Below, piece after piece: positions 43,271 to 51,601 of a DNA stretch of 64,000 nucleotides. Below the pieces are notes generated by a model that was given only the letters and a program-made list of their open reading frames with translations, searched no databases and was not told the origin of the DNA. The position numbers and the translations under genes were made by a program. Positions within the stretch are counted from its first letter, which is position 1. Every line of letters starts with the position of its first letter. The DNA is from Pseudoxanthomonas sp. JBR18 (GTDB taxonomy: Bacteria; Pseudomonadota; Gammaproteobacteria; Xanthomonadales; Xanthomonadaceae), in NCBI RefSeq assembly GCF_028198165.1, contig NZ_CP116339.1:1805001-1869000 (forward strand), in the 5' to 3' direction.

Positions 43271-46200
43271 ATGAACCTGTCTCGTGTCTTCATCGGCCGA
43301 CCGGTGGCGACCGCGCTGCTGATGGTCGGCGTGCTGGTCGCTGGCCTGATCGGCTACCGCAGCCTGCCCATCTCGGCCCTGCCCGAAGTGGATTACCCCA
43401 CGCTGCAGGTCTACACCGAGTATCCCGGCGCCGGCCCGGACGTCACCGCCGACACCCTGACCGCGCCGCTGGAGCGCCAGCTCGGGCAGATCGCCGGCCT
43501 GGAGAAGATGCGCTCGACCAGCGCCAACGGCGCCTCGGTGATCACCCTGCAGTTCGGTCTGAGCACCTCGCTGGATGAGGTCGAGCAGGACGTGCAGGCG
43601 GCGATCAACGCGGCCAAGGCGCGGCTGCCGGACGACCTGCCGTATCCGCCGGTCTACAGCAAGGTCAATCCGGCCGACACCGCCGTGCTGACCCTGTCGA
43701 TGACCTCCGACATCCTGCCGTTGACCCGGGTGCAGCAGCTGGCCGAGACCCGCATCTCGCAGAAGGTCTCGCAGATGACCGGCGTGGGCCTGGTCACCGT
43801 CAGCGGCGGCCAGCGCCCGGCGGTGCGGGTCACCGTGGATACGCGCAAGCTGGCCGCGCATGGCCTGAGCCTGGCCGATGTCGACAGCGCGCTGGCCGCC
43901 GCCAACGTCAACATGCCCAAGGGCACCCTCGACGGCCCGCAGGTGGCCTATGCCATCGGCGCCAACGACCAGCTGGAGGACCCGGCCGACTACGCCGCCC
44001 TGGTGCTGGCGTGGCAGCACGGCGCCCCGCTCACCCTGGGCCAGGTGGCCGATATCGTCACCGGCGCGGAGAACACGCGCCAGTCCGCCTTTGCCGGCAC
44101 TACGCCGGCGATCCTGATCAGCATCCAGCGCCAGCCCGGGGCCAATGTCATCCAGACCGTGGACGGCATCCGCGCCGCGTTGCCGGCGCTGTCGGCCGCG
44201 CTGCCGGCCTCGGTTCACCTGACCGTGCTCGGCGACCGCACCGAGACCATTCGCAGCTCGGTGCACGACGTGCAGGTCGAATTGGGCATCGCCATCGTGC
44301 TGGTGGTGGCGGTGATCTGGGTGTTCCTGCGCAACTGGCCGGCCACGCTGATCCCGGGCATCGCTGTGCCGCTGTCGCTGGTGGGCACCCTGGCGGTGAT
44401 CTACACGCTGGGCTTCAGCCTCAACAACCTCACCCTGATGGCGCTGACGGTGGCCACCGGCTTCCTGGTCGACGACGCCATCGTGATGATCGAAAACGTC
44501 AGCCGCCACATGTCGCTGGGCAAGCCGCGCATGCAAGCCGCGCTGGAAGGCGCCGGGCAGGTAGGCTTCACCATCGTGTCGCTGTCGGCGGCGCTGATCG
44601 CGGTGATGATCCCGCTGCTGTTCATGGGCGACGTGGTCGGGCGGCTGTTTCGCGAGTTCGCCGTGACCCTGTCGGTGGCGATCGTGGTCTCGGCCGGCGT
44701 CACCCTGACCTTGGTGCCGATGCTGTGTGCGCGCCTGCTCCAGCCCGAGGCCGAGCCCGACCAGCATGCGTTCTTCGTGCGGCTTCAGCGCGGCTACGCG
44801 CGCCTGCTCGAACGCCTGCTGCATCGGCGGGCTGCGGTGATGCTGGCGGTGGCGGTCGCCACCTTGCTGACCGCTGCGCTGTTGTGGGGGTTGCCCAAGG
44901 GGCTGTTCCCGGTGCAGGACACCGGCATGCTGCAAGGCGCGGTGCAGGTCGATGCCGGCAGCGCCTTTGCGCGCATCCAGCAGCGCCAGGAGGCCGCGGC
45001 CCGGCTGGTTGTCGCCGACCCGGCCGTGGCCCACGTGTCCATCAGCGCCGGCGTGGACCAGACCAACACCACGCTGGGCACCGTGCCGCTGCTGGTGGCG
45101 CTCAAGCCCGGGGGCGAGGGCAGCGCCGAGGTCATCGCGCGGCTGTCGGCCAGGGCGCGTCAGGCCGGCCTGGGGCTGCAGCTGCGTTCGGTGCAGGACC
45201 TCACCCTGGACACCCAGTCCTCCGCATTGCCCTATGCGATGGGCCTGGAATCCACCGACCGTGCCGCGTTGGCGCAGTGGACGCCCAGACTGATGGCGGC
45301 GATGCGCACCGACCCCGCCTTCGCCAGCGTCGACAGTCAGGCCATGCGACGCGGCCTTGAAGCGCGCCTGGACGTGGACCGCGTGGCGGCCTCGCGCCTG
45401 GGCGTGAGCATGCGCAGCATCGACCAGGCGCTGTACGCGGCTTACGGGCAGAGCCAGGTCTCCACCCTCTACACCGACCTGAGCCAGTACCACGTGGTGC
45501 TGGCCGCCAGCGGCGGCCTGCGCAATGTGCAGGAGGTGCTGGACCGCATCCACGTGCCAGGCGCCAATGGCACACCCATCGTGCTGTCCACCCTGGCGAA
45601 GCTACGCGTGCAGGCCGCGCCGGTGACGCTGGAACGGCAGGGCCAGTTCCCCTACGCCGATATCGGCTTCAACCTGGCCCCGGGCGTGTCCCTGGGCGAT
45701 GCGGTGGACACGCTGTCCCGGCTGGAACACGACATCGGACTACCGGACTCGATCACCCCGCATCTTGAGGGTGCGGCGGGCAGCTTGTCCGGCGCCATGT
45801 CCGGCCAGGCGGTGCTGATGCTGGCCGCGGTGCTGGTGGTCTACCTGGTGCTGGGCATGTTGTACGAAAGCTTCATCCACCCGCTGACCATCCTGTCCAC
45901 GCTGCCCTCGGCGGTACTGGGCGCGCTGGCCGCGCTGTGGATCAGCGGGCTGCAGTTCGACGTGATCGGCACCATCGGCGTGGTGCTGCTGGTCGGCATG
46001 GTGATGAAGAACGCGATCATGATGATCGACTTCGCCCTGGAGCTGGAGCGCGAGGAGGGACTGGACGGCATCGAGGCCATCCGCCGCGCCTGTGAACAGC
46101 GCTTCCGTCCGATCCTGATGACTACCCTGGCCGCGCTGCTGGGCGCGGTGCCGCTGGCCTTCGGCAGTGGCATGGGCGCCGAGCTGCGCCACCCGCTGGG

Positions 46201-46312
46201 CCTGGCCATCATCGGCGGGCTGATCGTCAGCCAGCTGCTGACGCTGTTCTCCACGCCGGTCATCTACCTGCTGCTGCGCCCGGTCGAACAGGCGCTGGCC
46301 AGGCGGATCTGA
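43271..46312 (+). CDS. RND multidrug efflux permease 1 (MdtB-like)
   Basis: 1013-residue inner-membrane proton/drug antiporter with twelve helices and two large periplasmic loops. The N-terminus MNLSRVFIGRPVATALLMVG and YPGAGPDVTADTLTAPLERQ are RND hallmarks. The proton-relay Asp residues lie in FLVDDAIVMIENVSRH, and the second half carries VVLLVGMVMKNAIMMIDFAL. It pairs with a second, distinct permease gene 4 bases downstream. Two permeases with one adaptor is the MdtABC arrangement, in which a heteromeric pump forms. Confidence 0.95.
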   Translation: MNLSRVFIGRPVATALLMVGVLVAGLIGYRSLPISALPEVDYPTLQVYTEYPGAGPDVTADTLTAPLERQLGQIAGLEKMRSTSANGASVITLQFGLSTSLDEVEQDVQAAINAAKARLPDDLPYPPVYSKVNPADTAVLTLSMTSDILPLTRVQQLAETRISQKVSQMTGVGLVTVSGGQRPAVRVTVDTRKLAAHGLSLADVDSALAAANVNMPKGTLDGPQVAYAIGANDQLEDPADYAALVLAWQHGAPLTLGQVADIVTGAENTRQSAFAGTTPAILISIQRQPGANVIQTVDGIRAALPALSAALPASVHLTVLGDRTETIRSSVHDVQVELGIAIVLVVAVIWVFLRNWPATLIPGIAVPLSLVGTLAVIYTLGFSLNNLTLMALTVATGFLVDDAIVMIENVSRHMSLGKPRMQAALEGAGQVGFTIVSLSAALIAVMIPLLFMGDVVGRLFREFAVTLSVAIVVSAGVTLTLVPMLCARLLQPEAEPDQHAFFVRLQRGYARLLERLLHRRAAVMLAVAVATLLTAALLWGLPKGLFPVQDTGMLQGAVQVDAGSAFARIQQRQEAAARLVVADPAVAHVSISAGVDQTNTTLGTVPLLVALKPGGEGSAEVIARLSARARQAGLGLQLRSVQDLTLDTQSSALPYAMGLESTDRAALAQWTPRLMAAMRTDPAFASVDSQAMRRGLEARLDVDRVAASRLGVSMRSIDQALYAAYGQSQVSTLYTDLSQYHVVLAASGGLRNVQEVLDRIHVPGANGTPIVLSTLAKLRVQAAPVTLERQGQFPYADIGFNLAPGVSLGDAVDTLSRLEHDIGLPDSITPHLEGAAGSLSGAMSGQAVLMLAAVLVVYLVLGMLYESFIHPLTILSTLPSAVLGALAALWISGLQFDVIGTIGVVLLVGMVMKNAIMMIDFALELEREEGLDGIEAIRRACEQRFRPILMTTLAALLGAVPLAFGSGMGAELRHPLGLAIIGGLIVSQLLTLFSTPVIYLLLRPVEQALARRI

Positions 46313-46316
46313 CGCC

Positions 46317-49300
46317 ATGGCCCGCGACCTGTCCGGCCCGTTCGTGCGGCGCCCGGTGGCCACCACGCTGTTGGCCATCGGCATCACCCTGTTGGGGCTA
46401 CTGGCATTCCGCTTGCTGCCGGTGGCCTCGCTACCGGATGTGGAATTCCCCACCGTCCAGGTGACCGCCAACCTGCCCGGTGCCGATCCGCAGACCGTGG
46501 CCACTGCGGTGGCTACGCCGCTGGAGCGCCAGTTCACTTCGATCGCCGGTATCACCGACATGACCTCGGTCAGCTACACCGGCTCGGTGCGCATTGTGAT
46601 CCAGTTCGACTTGGCGCGCGACGTGGACGGCGCCGCGCGCGACGTGCAGGCCGCGATCAACGCCGCGCTCAGTCGCCTGCCCGACGACATGGATGGCGTG
46701 CCCACTTACCGCAAGGTCAACCCGGCCCAAGCCCCGGTAATGGCCCTGGCCTTGACCTCGCAGACCGAGGACACCGCCAGCCTGTACGACGCGGCCTCCA
46801 CCGTACTGCAGCAGAAGCTCCTGCAGAGCGAGGGCGTGGGCGACGTGCAGGTCGGCGGCGGCGCCCTGCCGGCGGTGCGTGTGGAACTGGACGGCCAGCG
46901 CCTGAACCAGCACGGCATCGGCCTGGACCAGATCCGCCAGCTGCTGGGTGGGGCCAATGCGCGCGGCGCCAAAGGCAACGTGCAGGTGGGCGATGCCGAT
47001 TACGCGCTGGCGGCCAACGATGGCCTGCAGCAGGCCGCCGCCTACCGCGATCTGGTAGTGCGCGACCACGACGGCGCGGTCACCCGCCTGTCCGACCTGG
47101 CGCTGGTCACCGATTCGACCGAGAACACGCGCAGCTACGGCGTCATGAACGGCAAGCCCGGCGTGGCCCTGATCATCAGCAAGCGTCCCGGCGCGAACGT
47201 GGTGGACACCGTTGACCGCGTGCGCGCGCTGCTGCCCGAGCTGCGCGCCGCGCTGCCGGCGACCATGCGGCTGGAGGTGATGCTGGACCGCACCCAGACC
47301 ATCCGCGCCTCGCTGCACGAGGTGGAGCTGACCCTGCTGGTGTCGGTGCTGCTGGTGATCGCAGTGACCGCGGCGTTCTTCCGCGACTGGCGCGCCACGC
47401 TGGTGCCGGCGGTGGCCGTGCCGCTGTCGCTGCTGGGCACCTTCGCGGTGATGTGGGCGCTGGGTTACAGCATGAACATCCTCTCGCTGATGGCACTGAT
47501 CGTGGCGGCGGGCTTCGTGGTCGATGATGCCATCGTGGTGGTGGAGAACATCATGCGGCACCTGCAAATGGGCAAGTCGCGCGTGCAGGCCGCGCTGGAC
47601 GGTGCGCGCGAGGTGGGCTTTACCGTGTTCTCCATCAGCATCTCACTGGTGGCGGTGTTCATCCCCCTATTGCTGATGTCCGGGCTGGTGGGGCGGCTGT
47701 TCCGCGAGTTCTCGGTGACCCTGGCCGCAGCGGTGCTGGTGTCGATGGCGGTGTCGCTGACCATCACCCCGATGATGAGCCGCATGCTGCTGCGGCCCGG
47801 CGCCGGCAATGCGCACGCGGACGGCCGGGGCGCCTCGCCCGACGGCTTCTATGGGCGCACCCTGCGCTGGACGCTGCAGCGTCCATGGTCGATGGCCTGG
47901 ATCACGGCCGGGGTGGTGGTGCTGGGGCTGGCGGTATTCGCTCTGATGCCCAAGGGCTTCTTCCCCCAGCAGGACACCGGGCTGCTGCTGGGCCAGGTCT
48001 ACGGGCCGCAGGACATCGCCTTCGCCCCGATGCGCCAGCGCTTCACCGGCCTGGTCCAGACCCTGCGCCGCAACCCCAACGTCGACCAGGTGATCGGTGT
48101 GATCGGTGCGACTGGCGGAACCGCCTCTAACACCGGCGCGCTGTACGTGACCCTCAAGCCGCTGGGCGATGCGCGCCAAGACAGCGCCGATGAAGTGGTC
48201 GACCAGCTGCGGCATGCCTTCGCCGACGAGCCCGGCATGCAGGTCACCCTGCAGGCGGTGCAGGACATCGGCGTGGGCGGGCGCCAGGCCGCCGGGCAGT
48301 ACCAGTACACGCTGTCCGGCGACGACCGCGCCGCGCTGGAAGCCGTCGCACCGAAGGTGGAGGCCGCGATGCGCAGCGTTGGCCTGATCACCGATGTCAG
48401 CTCGGACCTCATGGACGGCGGCCTCAAGGCACAGGTGCAGGTCGACCGCGCCGGCGCCGCGCGCCTTGGCCTATCGATGCAGGCCATCGACCAGGCGCTG
48501 TACGACGCCTTCGGCCAGCGCAGGGTGTCCACCATGTACCGCGAGATGAACCAATACCACGTGGTCATGGGCCTGGACCCGGCGCAGGCCGGCAAGGCGG
48601 CTACCCTGGACCGGCTGCACGTCACCGCCGCCGACGGCGCGCTGGTGCCGCTGTCGGCCGTATCGCGCTGGGACACGCGCAGGACCAGCATCTCGCAGTC
48701 GCACCAGGGGCAGTTCCCGGCGGTGACGCTGTCTTACAACCTCAGTCCCGGCGCCTCGCTCGGTCCGGCACAGAAGGCGGTGGAGCAGGCCGTGGCCCAG
48801 CTGCACCTGCCCGCAGGGGTCACCGCCGCGCCCGCCGGCAACGCCAAGGCGTTCAAGGACACGGCCCGGACGATGCCGTTGCTGATCCTCGCCGCGCTGG
48901 TGGCGGTCTACATCGTGCTGGGCATGCTCTACGAGAGCCTGCGCCATCCGCTGACCATCCTGTCCACGCTGCCCTCGGCCGGCATCGGCGCATTGCTGGC
49001 GCTGGCGGTGTGCGGGTTCGAGTTCAGCATCATTGCCTTGATCGGCGTGATTTTGTTGATCGGCATCGTCAAGAAGAACGCGATCCTGATGATCGACTTC
49101 GCCCTGCAGGTGGAGCGGACCGAACACCTCACTGCGCACCAGGCCATCCTGCGCGCCAGCCTGGTGCGCCTGCGCCCGATCATGATGACCACCCTGGCCG
49201 CGCTGCTGGGCGCAGTGCCGCTGATGCTGGGCAGCGGCTACGGCTCCGAATTCCGGCGCCCGCTGGGCACGGCCATCATCGGCGGGCTGATGCTCAGCCA

Positions 49301-49385
49301 GCTGCTCACCCTGTATTCCACGCCGGCGATCTACGTGCTGATGGATCGCTTCGGCCGACACCGTCGCCATGAGGCCACGCCATGA
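46317..49385 (+). CDS. RND multidrug efflux permease 2 (MdtC-like)
   Basis: 1022-residue RND permease. FVRRPVATTLLAIGITLLGL starts helix 1. NLPGADPQTVATAVATPLER, FVVDDAIVVVENIMRHLQMG with the charged helix-4 residues, and GVILLIGIVKKNAILMIDFA are family motifs. KGFFPQQDTG begins the second periplasmic loop. It probably forms a heterotrimer with the preceding permease as MdtB and MdtC do. Its stop overlaps the start of the channel gene (ATGA). Confidence 0.95.
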   Translation: MARDLSGPFVRRPVATTLLAIGITLLGLLAFRLLPVASLPDVEFPTVQVTANLPGADPQTVATAVATPLERQFTSIAGITDMTSVSYTGSVRIVIQFDLARDVDGAARDVQAAINAALSRLPDDMDGVPTYRKVNPAQAPVMALALTSQTEDTASLYDAASTVLQQKLLQSEGVGDVQVGGGALPAVRVELDGQRLNQHGIGLDQIRQLLGGANARGAKGNVQVGDADYALAANDGLQQAAAYRDLVVRDHDGAVTRLSDLALVTDSTENTRSYGVMNGKPGVALIISKRPGANVVDTVDRVRALLPELRAALPATMRLEVMLDRTQTIRASLHEVELTLLVSVLLVIAVTAAFFRDWRATLVPAVAVPLSLLGTFAVMWALGYSMNILSLMALIVAAGFVVDDAIVVVENIMRHLQMGKSRVQAALDGAREVGFTVFSISISLVAVFIPLLLMSGLVGRLFREFSVTLAAAVLVSMAVSLTITPMMSRMLLRPGAGNAHADGRGASPDGFYGRTLRWTLQRPWSMAWITAGVVVLGLAVFALMPKGFFPQQDTGLLLGQVYGPQDIAFAPMRQRFTGLVQTLRRNPNVDQVIGVIGATGGTASNTGALYVTLKPLGDARQDSADEVVDQLRHAFADEPGMQVTLQAVQDIGVGGRQAAGQYQYTLSGDDRAALEAVAPKVEAAMRSVGLITDVSSDLMDGGLKAQVQVDRAGAARLGLSMQAIDQALYDAFGQRRVSTMYREMNQYHVVMGLDPAQAGKAATLDRLHVTAADGALVPLSAVSRWDTRRTSISQSHQGQFPAVTLSYNLSPGASLGPAQKAVEQAVAQLHLPAGVTAAPAGNAKAFKDTARTMPLLILAALVAVYIVLGMLYESLRHPLTILSTLPSAGIGALLALAVCGFEFSIIALIGVILLIGIVKKNAILMIDFALQVERTEHLTAHQAILRASLVRLRPIMMTTLAALLGAVPLMLGSGYGSEFRRPLGTAIIGGLMLSQLLTLYSTPAIYVLMDRFGRHRRHEATP

Positions 49386-50815
49386 CCCGACTCCCCCGAT
49401 CACGCGGGCGCCTGCTCGTCCGCGTGCTGCTCCCGCTCACGCTCGCCGGCTGCATGGCCGGCCCGGACTACGTGCGCCCCACCATGCCGGTGCCGGCGCA
49501 GTTCACCGAGGGCGACACGGTGTGGAATCGCACCCAGGCGCCTGCCGCCGATTCGTCTGGCGCCGCCTGGTGGCAGGCCTGGCACGACCCGGTGCTCGAC
49601 GCCCTGCAGCAGCGGGCGCAGCAGGCGAACCTGTCCATCGCCACGGCGAACGCCGCCTGGCGTCAGGCGCAGGCGGCCATCACCCAGGCGCGCGCGGCGG
49701 CCCGGCCGCAGGCCAGCGTGGGCGTGACCCAGGGCCGCAGCGAGAACAGCGTCGCCGCCCAGGGCCTGGACGAATTGGCCGACGGCCGCCCCCGCGACAC
49801 TGCCCAGGCGCAGGCGACGCTGAGCTGGGAGCTGGACCTGTGGGGCCGCACCCGGCGCGCGGTGGAAGCGCAGGGCGCCCAGGCCCAGGCCTCGGCCGAG
49901 GACCTTCGCGCGCAGTGCCTGAGCATCGCCGCCAGCGTCGCCAGTACCTATCTGTCACTGCGCCAGGCCGATGCCCAGCTTGCGCTGCTGGACGAGCAGG
50001 TCCAGGCCAACGCCGCGCTGCTTCAGATGACCGAGGCCGCGCACCGGCTGGGCGCCGCCTCGCCCGATGACATCGTCCAGGCCCGCAACAACGTCGATGC
50101 CAGCACGCTCGCGCGCGAGGCCACCCGCGCGGCGCGGGCCAAGGCGCTGCATGCGCTGGCCGTGCTGACCGGGCAGGCACCGGCCGGCTTCACCGTAGAG
50201 GCAATACAGGGCTACGTCTTCGCCGCGCCGGCTCCGCCGACGGTGCTGCCGGCGGATCTGCTGCGCCGCCGCCCGGACGTGCGCGCGGCCGAGGAGCAGG
50301 TCCGCGCCGCCAATGCGCAGATCGGCGTGGCCAGAGCGGCGTACTTTCCCAGCCTGGGACTGTCGGCGAGCGGGGGCTATGTCGGCGCCAATGTCGACGA
50401 CCTGCTCGACGCGCCGCTGCGCACCTGGTCGGTCGGCGGCCAGCTGCTGGCGACACTGTTCGATGGCGGCGCACGCCGCGCCCAGGTGGCCCAGGCACAG
50501 GCCGCCTACGACGGCACCGTGGCGCGCTACCGGCAGAGTGTGCTGACCGCGTTGCAGGACACCGAGGACGCGCTGTCCGACTACCAGCACCAGGAGCGCC
50601 AGGCCCTCTACGCGCGCCGCATGGAAGACGATCGCCGCGCTAGCTGGCAGCGCCGTCAACAGGGCCTGGCGCTGGGCACCTCGGCCAAGCGCGACGCCCT
50701 GGTGGAAACCCTCAGTCTGCTCGACGCCCGGCAGAACGCGCTGGACACCCAAGCCACGCTGTCGCAGGACGCGGTGGCGCTGTACAAGGCCATCGGTGGC
50801 GGCTGGACACCCTAA
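49382..50815 (+). CDS. NodT-family outer-membrane efflux lipoprotein
   Basis: 477 residues. The signal peptide has lipobox LAGC, and mature CMAGPDYVRPTMPVPAQF is the NodT/OprM start. Two long coiled repeats form the periplasmic tunnel (QAQAAITQARAAARPQASVG; VRAANAQIGVARAAYFPSLG), and LLRRRPDVRAAEEQ is diagnostic. It provides the outer-membrane exit for the pump. The ATGA overlap with the previous gene shows it belongs to the operon. Confidence 0.95.
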   Translation: MTRLPRSRGRLLVRVLLPLTLAGCMAGPDYVRPTMPVPAQFTEGDTVWNRTQAPAADSSGAAWWQAWHDPVLDALQQRAQQANLSIATANAAWRQAQAAITQARAAARPQASVGVTQGRSENSVAAQGLDELADGRPRDTAQAQATLSWELDLWGRTRRAVEAQGAQAQASAEDLRAQCLSIAASVASTYLSLRQADAQLALLDEQVQANAALLQMTEAAHRLGAASPDDIVQARNNVDASTLAREATRAARAKALHALAVLTGQAPAGFTVEAIQGYVFAAPAPPTVLPADLLRRRPDVRAAEEQVRAANAQIGVARAAYFPSLGLSASGGYVGANVDDLLDAPLRTWSVGGQLLATLFDGGARRAQVAQAQAAYDGTVARYRQSVLTALQDTEDALSDYQHQERQALYARRMEDDRRASWQRRQQGLALGTSAKRDALVETLSLLDARQNALDTQATLSQDAVALYKAIGGGWTP

Positions 50816-51153
50816 GCGCGTCCCCACAGCACCCGCCTCACGCGTGTCGCCGCGTCTGCCGGCGCTACGCCAATAGCGCGGCCATGCGCGCGGCATGATC
50901 CTGCAGGCCCGCAGCGATGACCCTGGCCTACCGCAGGTTTCACGCAGCGCGCCCTCGCTCAGAAGGCGCATGGCATTAAGCCGCGCCTAATAACGATTGG
51001 AAGGCGGTTGCTAGCGAGAAGATGGACCCTGAATTTTCGCCGCATTGATGTTGTGGAAGGCTCGCATTCAACCGGGAAGTCGCTTGGCCCACGGCTTCTT
51101 CCCAAGCGCAGGGAGATCTCTCCACCGCTCGTCGGCAATGACCTTCGGCACGC
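50816..51153. other. Spacer between the RND operon and the blaI-like gene
   Basis: About 340 bases with no supported gene. The part from about 50985 to 51110 is less GC-rich and reads like an old coding remnant on either strand, but no family could be recognised. No clear terminator for the RND operon was found. Confidence 0.5.
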
Positions 51154-51182
51154 TTGACTACAGGTGTCGTCACGACTAGCTT
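51154..51182 (+). promoter_or_regulatory. Promoter of the blaI-blaR1-like operon
   Basis: -35 TTGACT (51154-51159) and -10 TAGCTT (51177-51182) are separated by 17 bp, so a sigma-70-type promoter is well supported. The first operator overlaps the -35 and the second covers the transcription start region, so repressor binding would block it. Confidence 0.75.
51156..51171. promoter_or_regulatory. BlaI-type operator 1
   Basis: GACTACAGGTGTCGTC is a dyad with one mismatch matching the BlaI/MecI box pattern (GACTACA-N2-TGTAGTC). It overlaps the -35 hexamer. Confidence 0.8.
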
Positions 51183-51183
51183 T

Positions 51184-51199
51184 GACTACAGGTGTAGTC
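51184..51199. promoter_or_regulatory. BlaI-type operator 2
   Basis: GACTACAGGTGTAGTC is a perfect dyad. The symmetry extends to TTTGACTACA / TGTAGTCAAA across 51181-51202. It lies just before the ribosome site AAAGGAG, and is 28 bp from operator 1, so dimers on the same face could cooperate. Confidence 0.88.
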
Positions 51200-51212
51200 A
51201 AAGGAGACGGCC

Positions 51213-51599
51213 ATGCGCCGCAAGAGCATCGGGGACCAGGAACTGGCCCTGCTTCAGTACATCGGGGAGCGGGGCGAGGCGACGGTGGGTGAGGTGGCGG
51301 CCGGCTTCGGCGAGACGCGCGGGCTGGCGCGCTCGACCGTGCTGACCATGATGGAGCGCCTGCGCACCAAGGCTTACCTAAGCCGCAAGCAGGTCGGAGG
51401 CGTGTACCGCTATGTCGCCACGGCCGGTCAGGACGATGTGGTTCAGGGTGCGGTGGCCAGCTTCGTGGAGAAGACGCTGCAGGGTTCGGTATCGCCCTTC
51501 GTGGCCTGGATGTCCCAGCGCAGCGAGGTCAGCGACGACGAGCTGGCCGAGCTCGAAGCCCTGGTCTCCAAGCTGCAGTCGCAGCGCAAGGAGGGTTGA
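51213..51599 (+). CDS. BlaI/MecI/CopY-family repressor
   Basis: 128-residue winged-helix repressor. The DNA-binding half has IGDQELALLQYIGERGEATV, RGLARSTVLTMMERLRTKAYL and the wing RKQVGGVYRYVA. The C-terminal half (residues about 75-128) forms the dimer and contains the region normally cut by BlaR1-type peptidases. It should bind the two dyads in its own promoter, giving autorepression. The M56 peptidase gene follows 2 bases later. The ribosome site AAAGGAG is strong. Confidence 0.94.
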   Translation: MRRKSIGDQELALLQYIGERGEATVGEVAAGFGETRGLARSTVLTMMERLRTKAYLSRKQVGGVYRYVATAGQDDVVQGAVASFVEKTLQGSVSPFVAWMSQRSEVSDDELAELEALVSKLQSQRKEG

Positions 51600-51601
51600 G
51601 C

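Noticed and set aside
42626..45553. A long open frame on the minus strand opposite the RND permease gene
   Set aside because: Antisense to a clear RND pump gene, with a His/Gln/Arg-rich translation and no recognisable motif; a shadow frame.
50959..51201. An 80-codon minus-strand frame upstream of the blaI-like gene
   Set aside because: It would run through the promoter and both operators of the repressor gene and has no recognisable domain; at most an old remnant.
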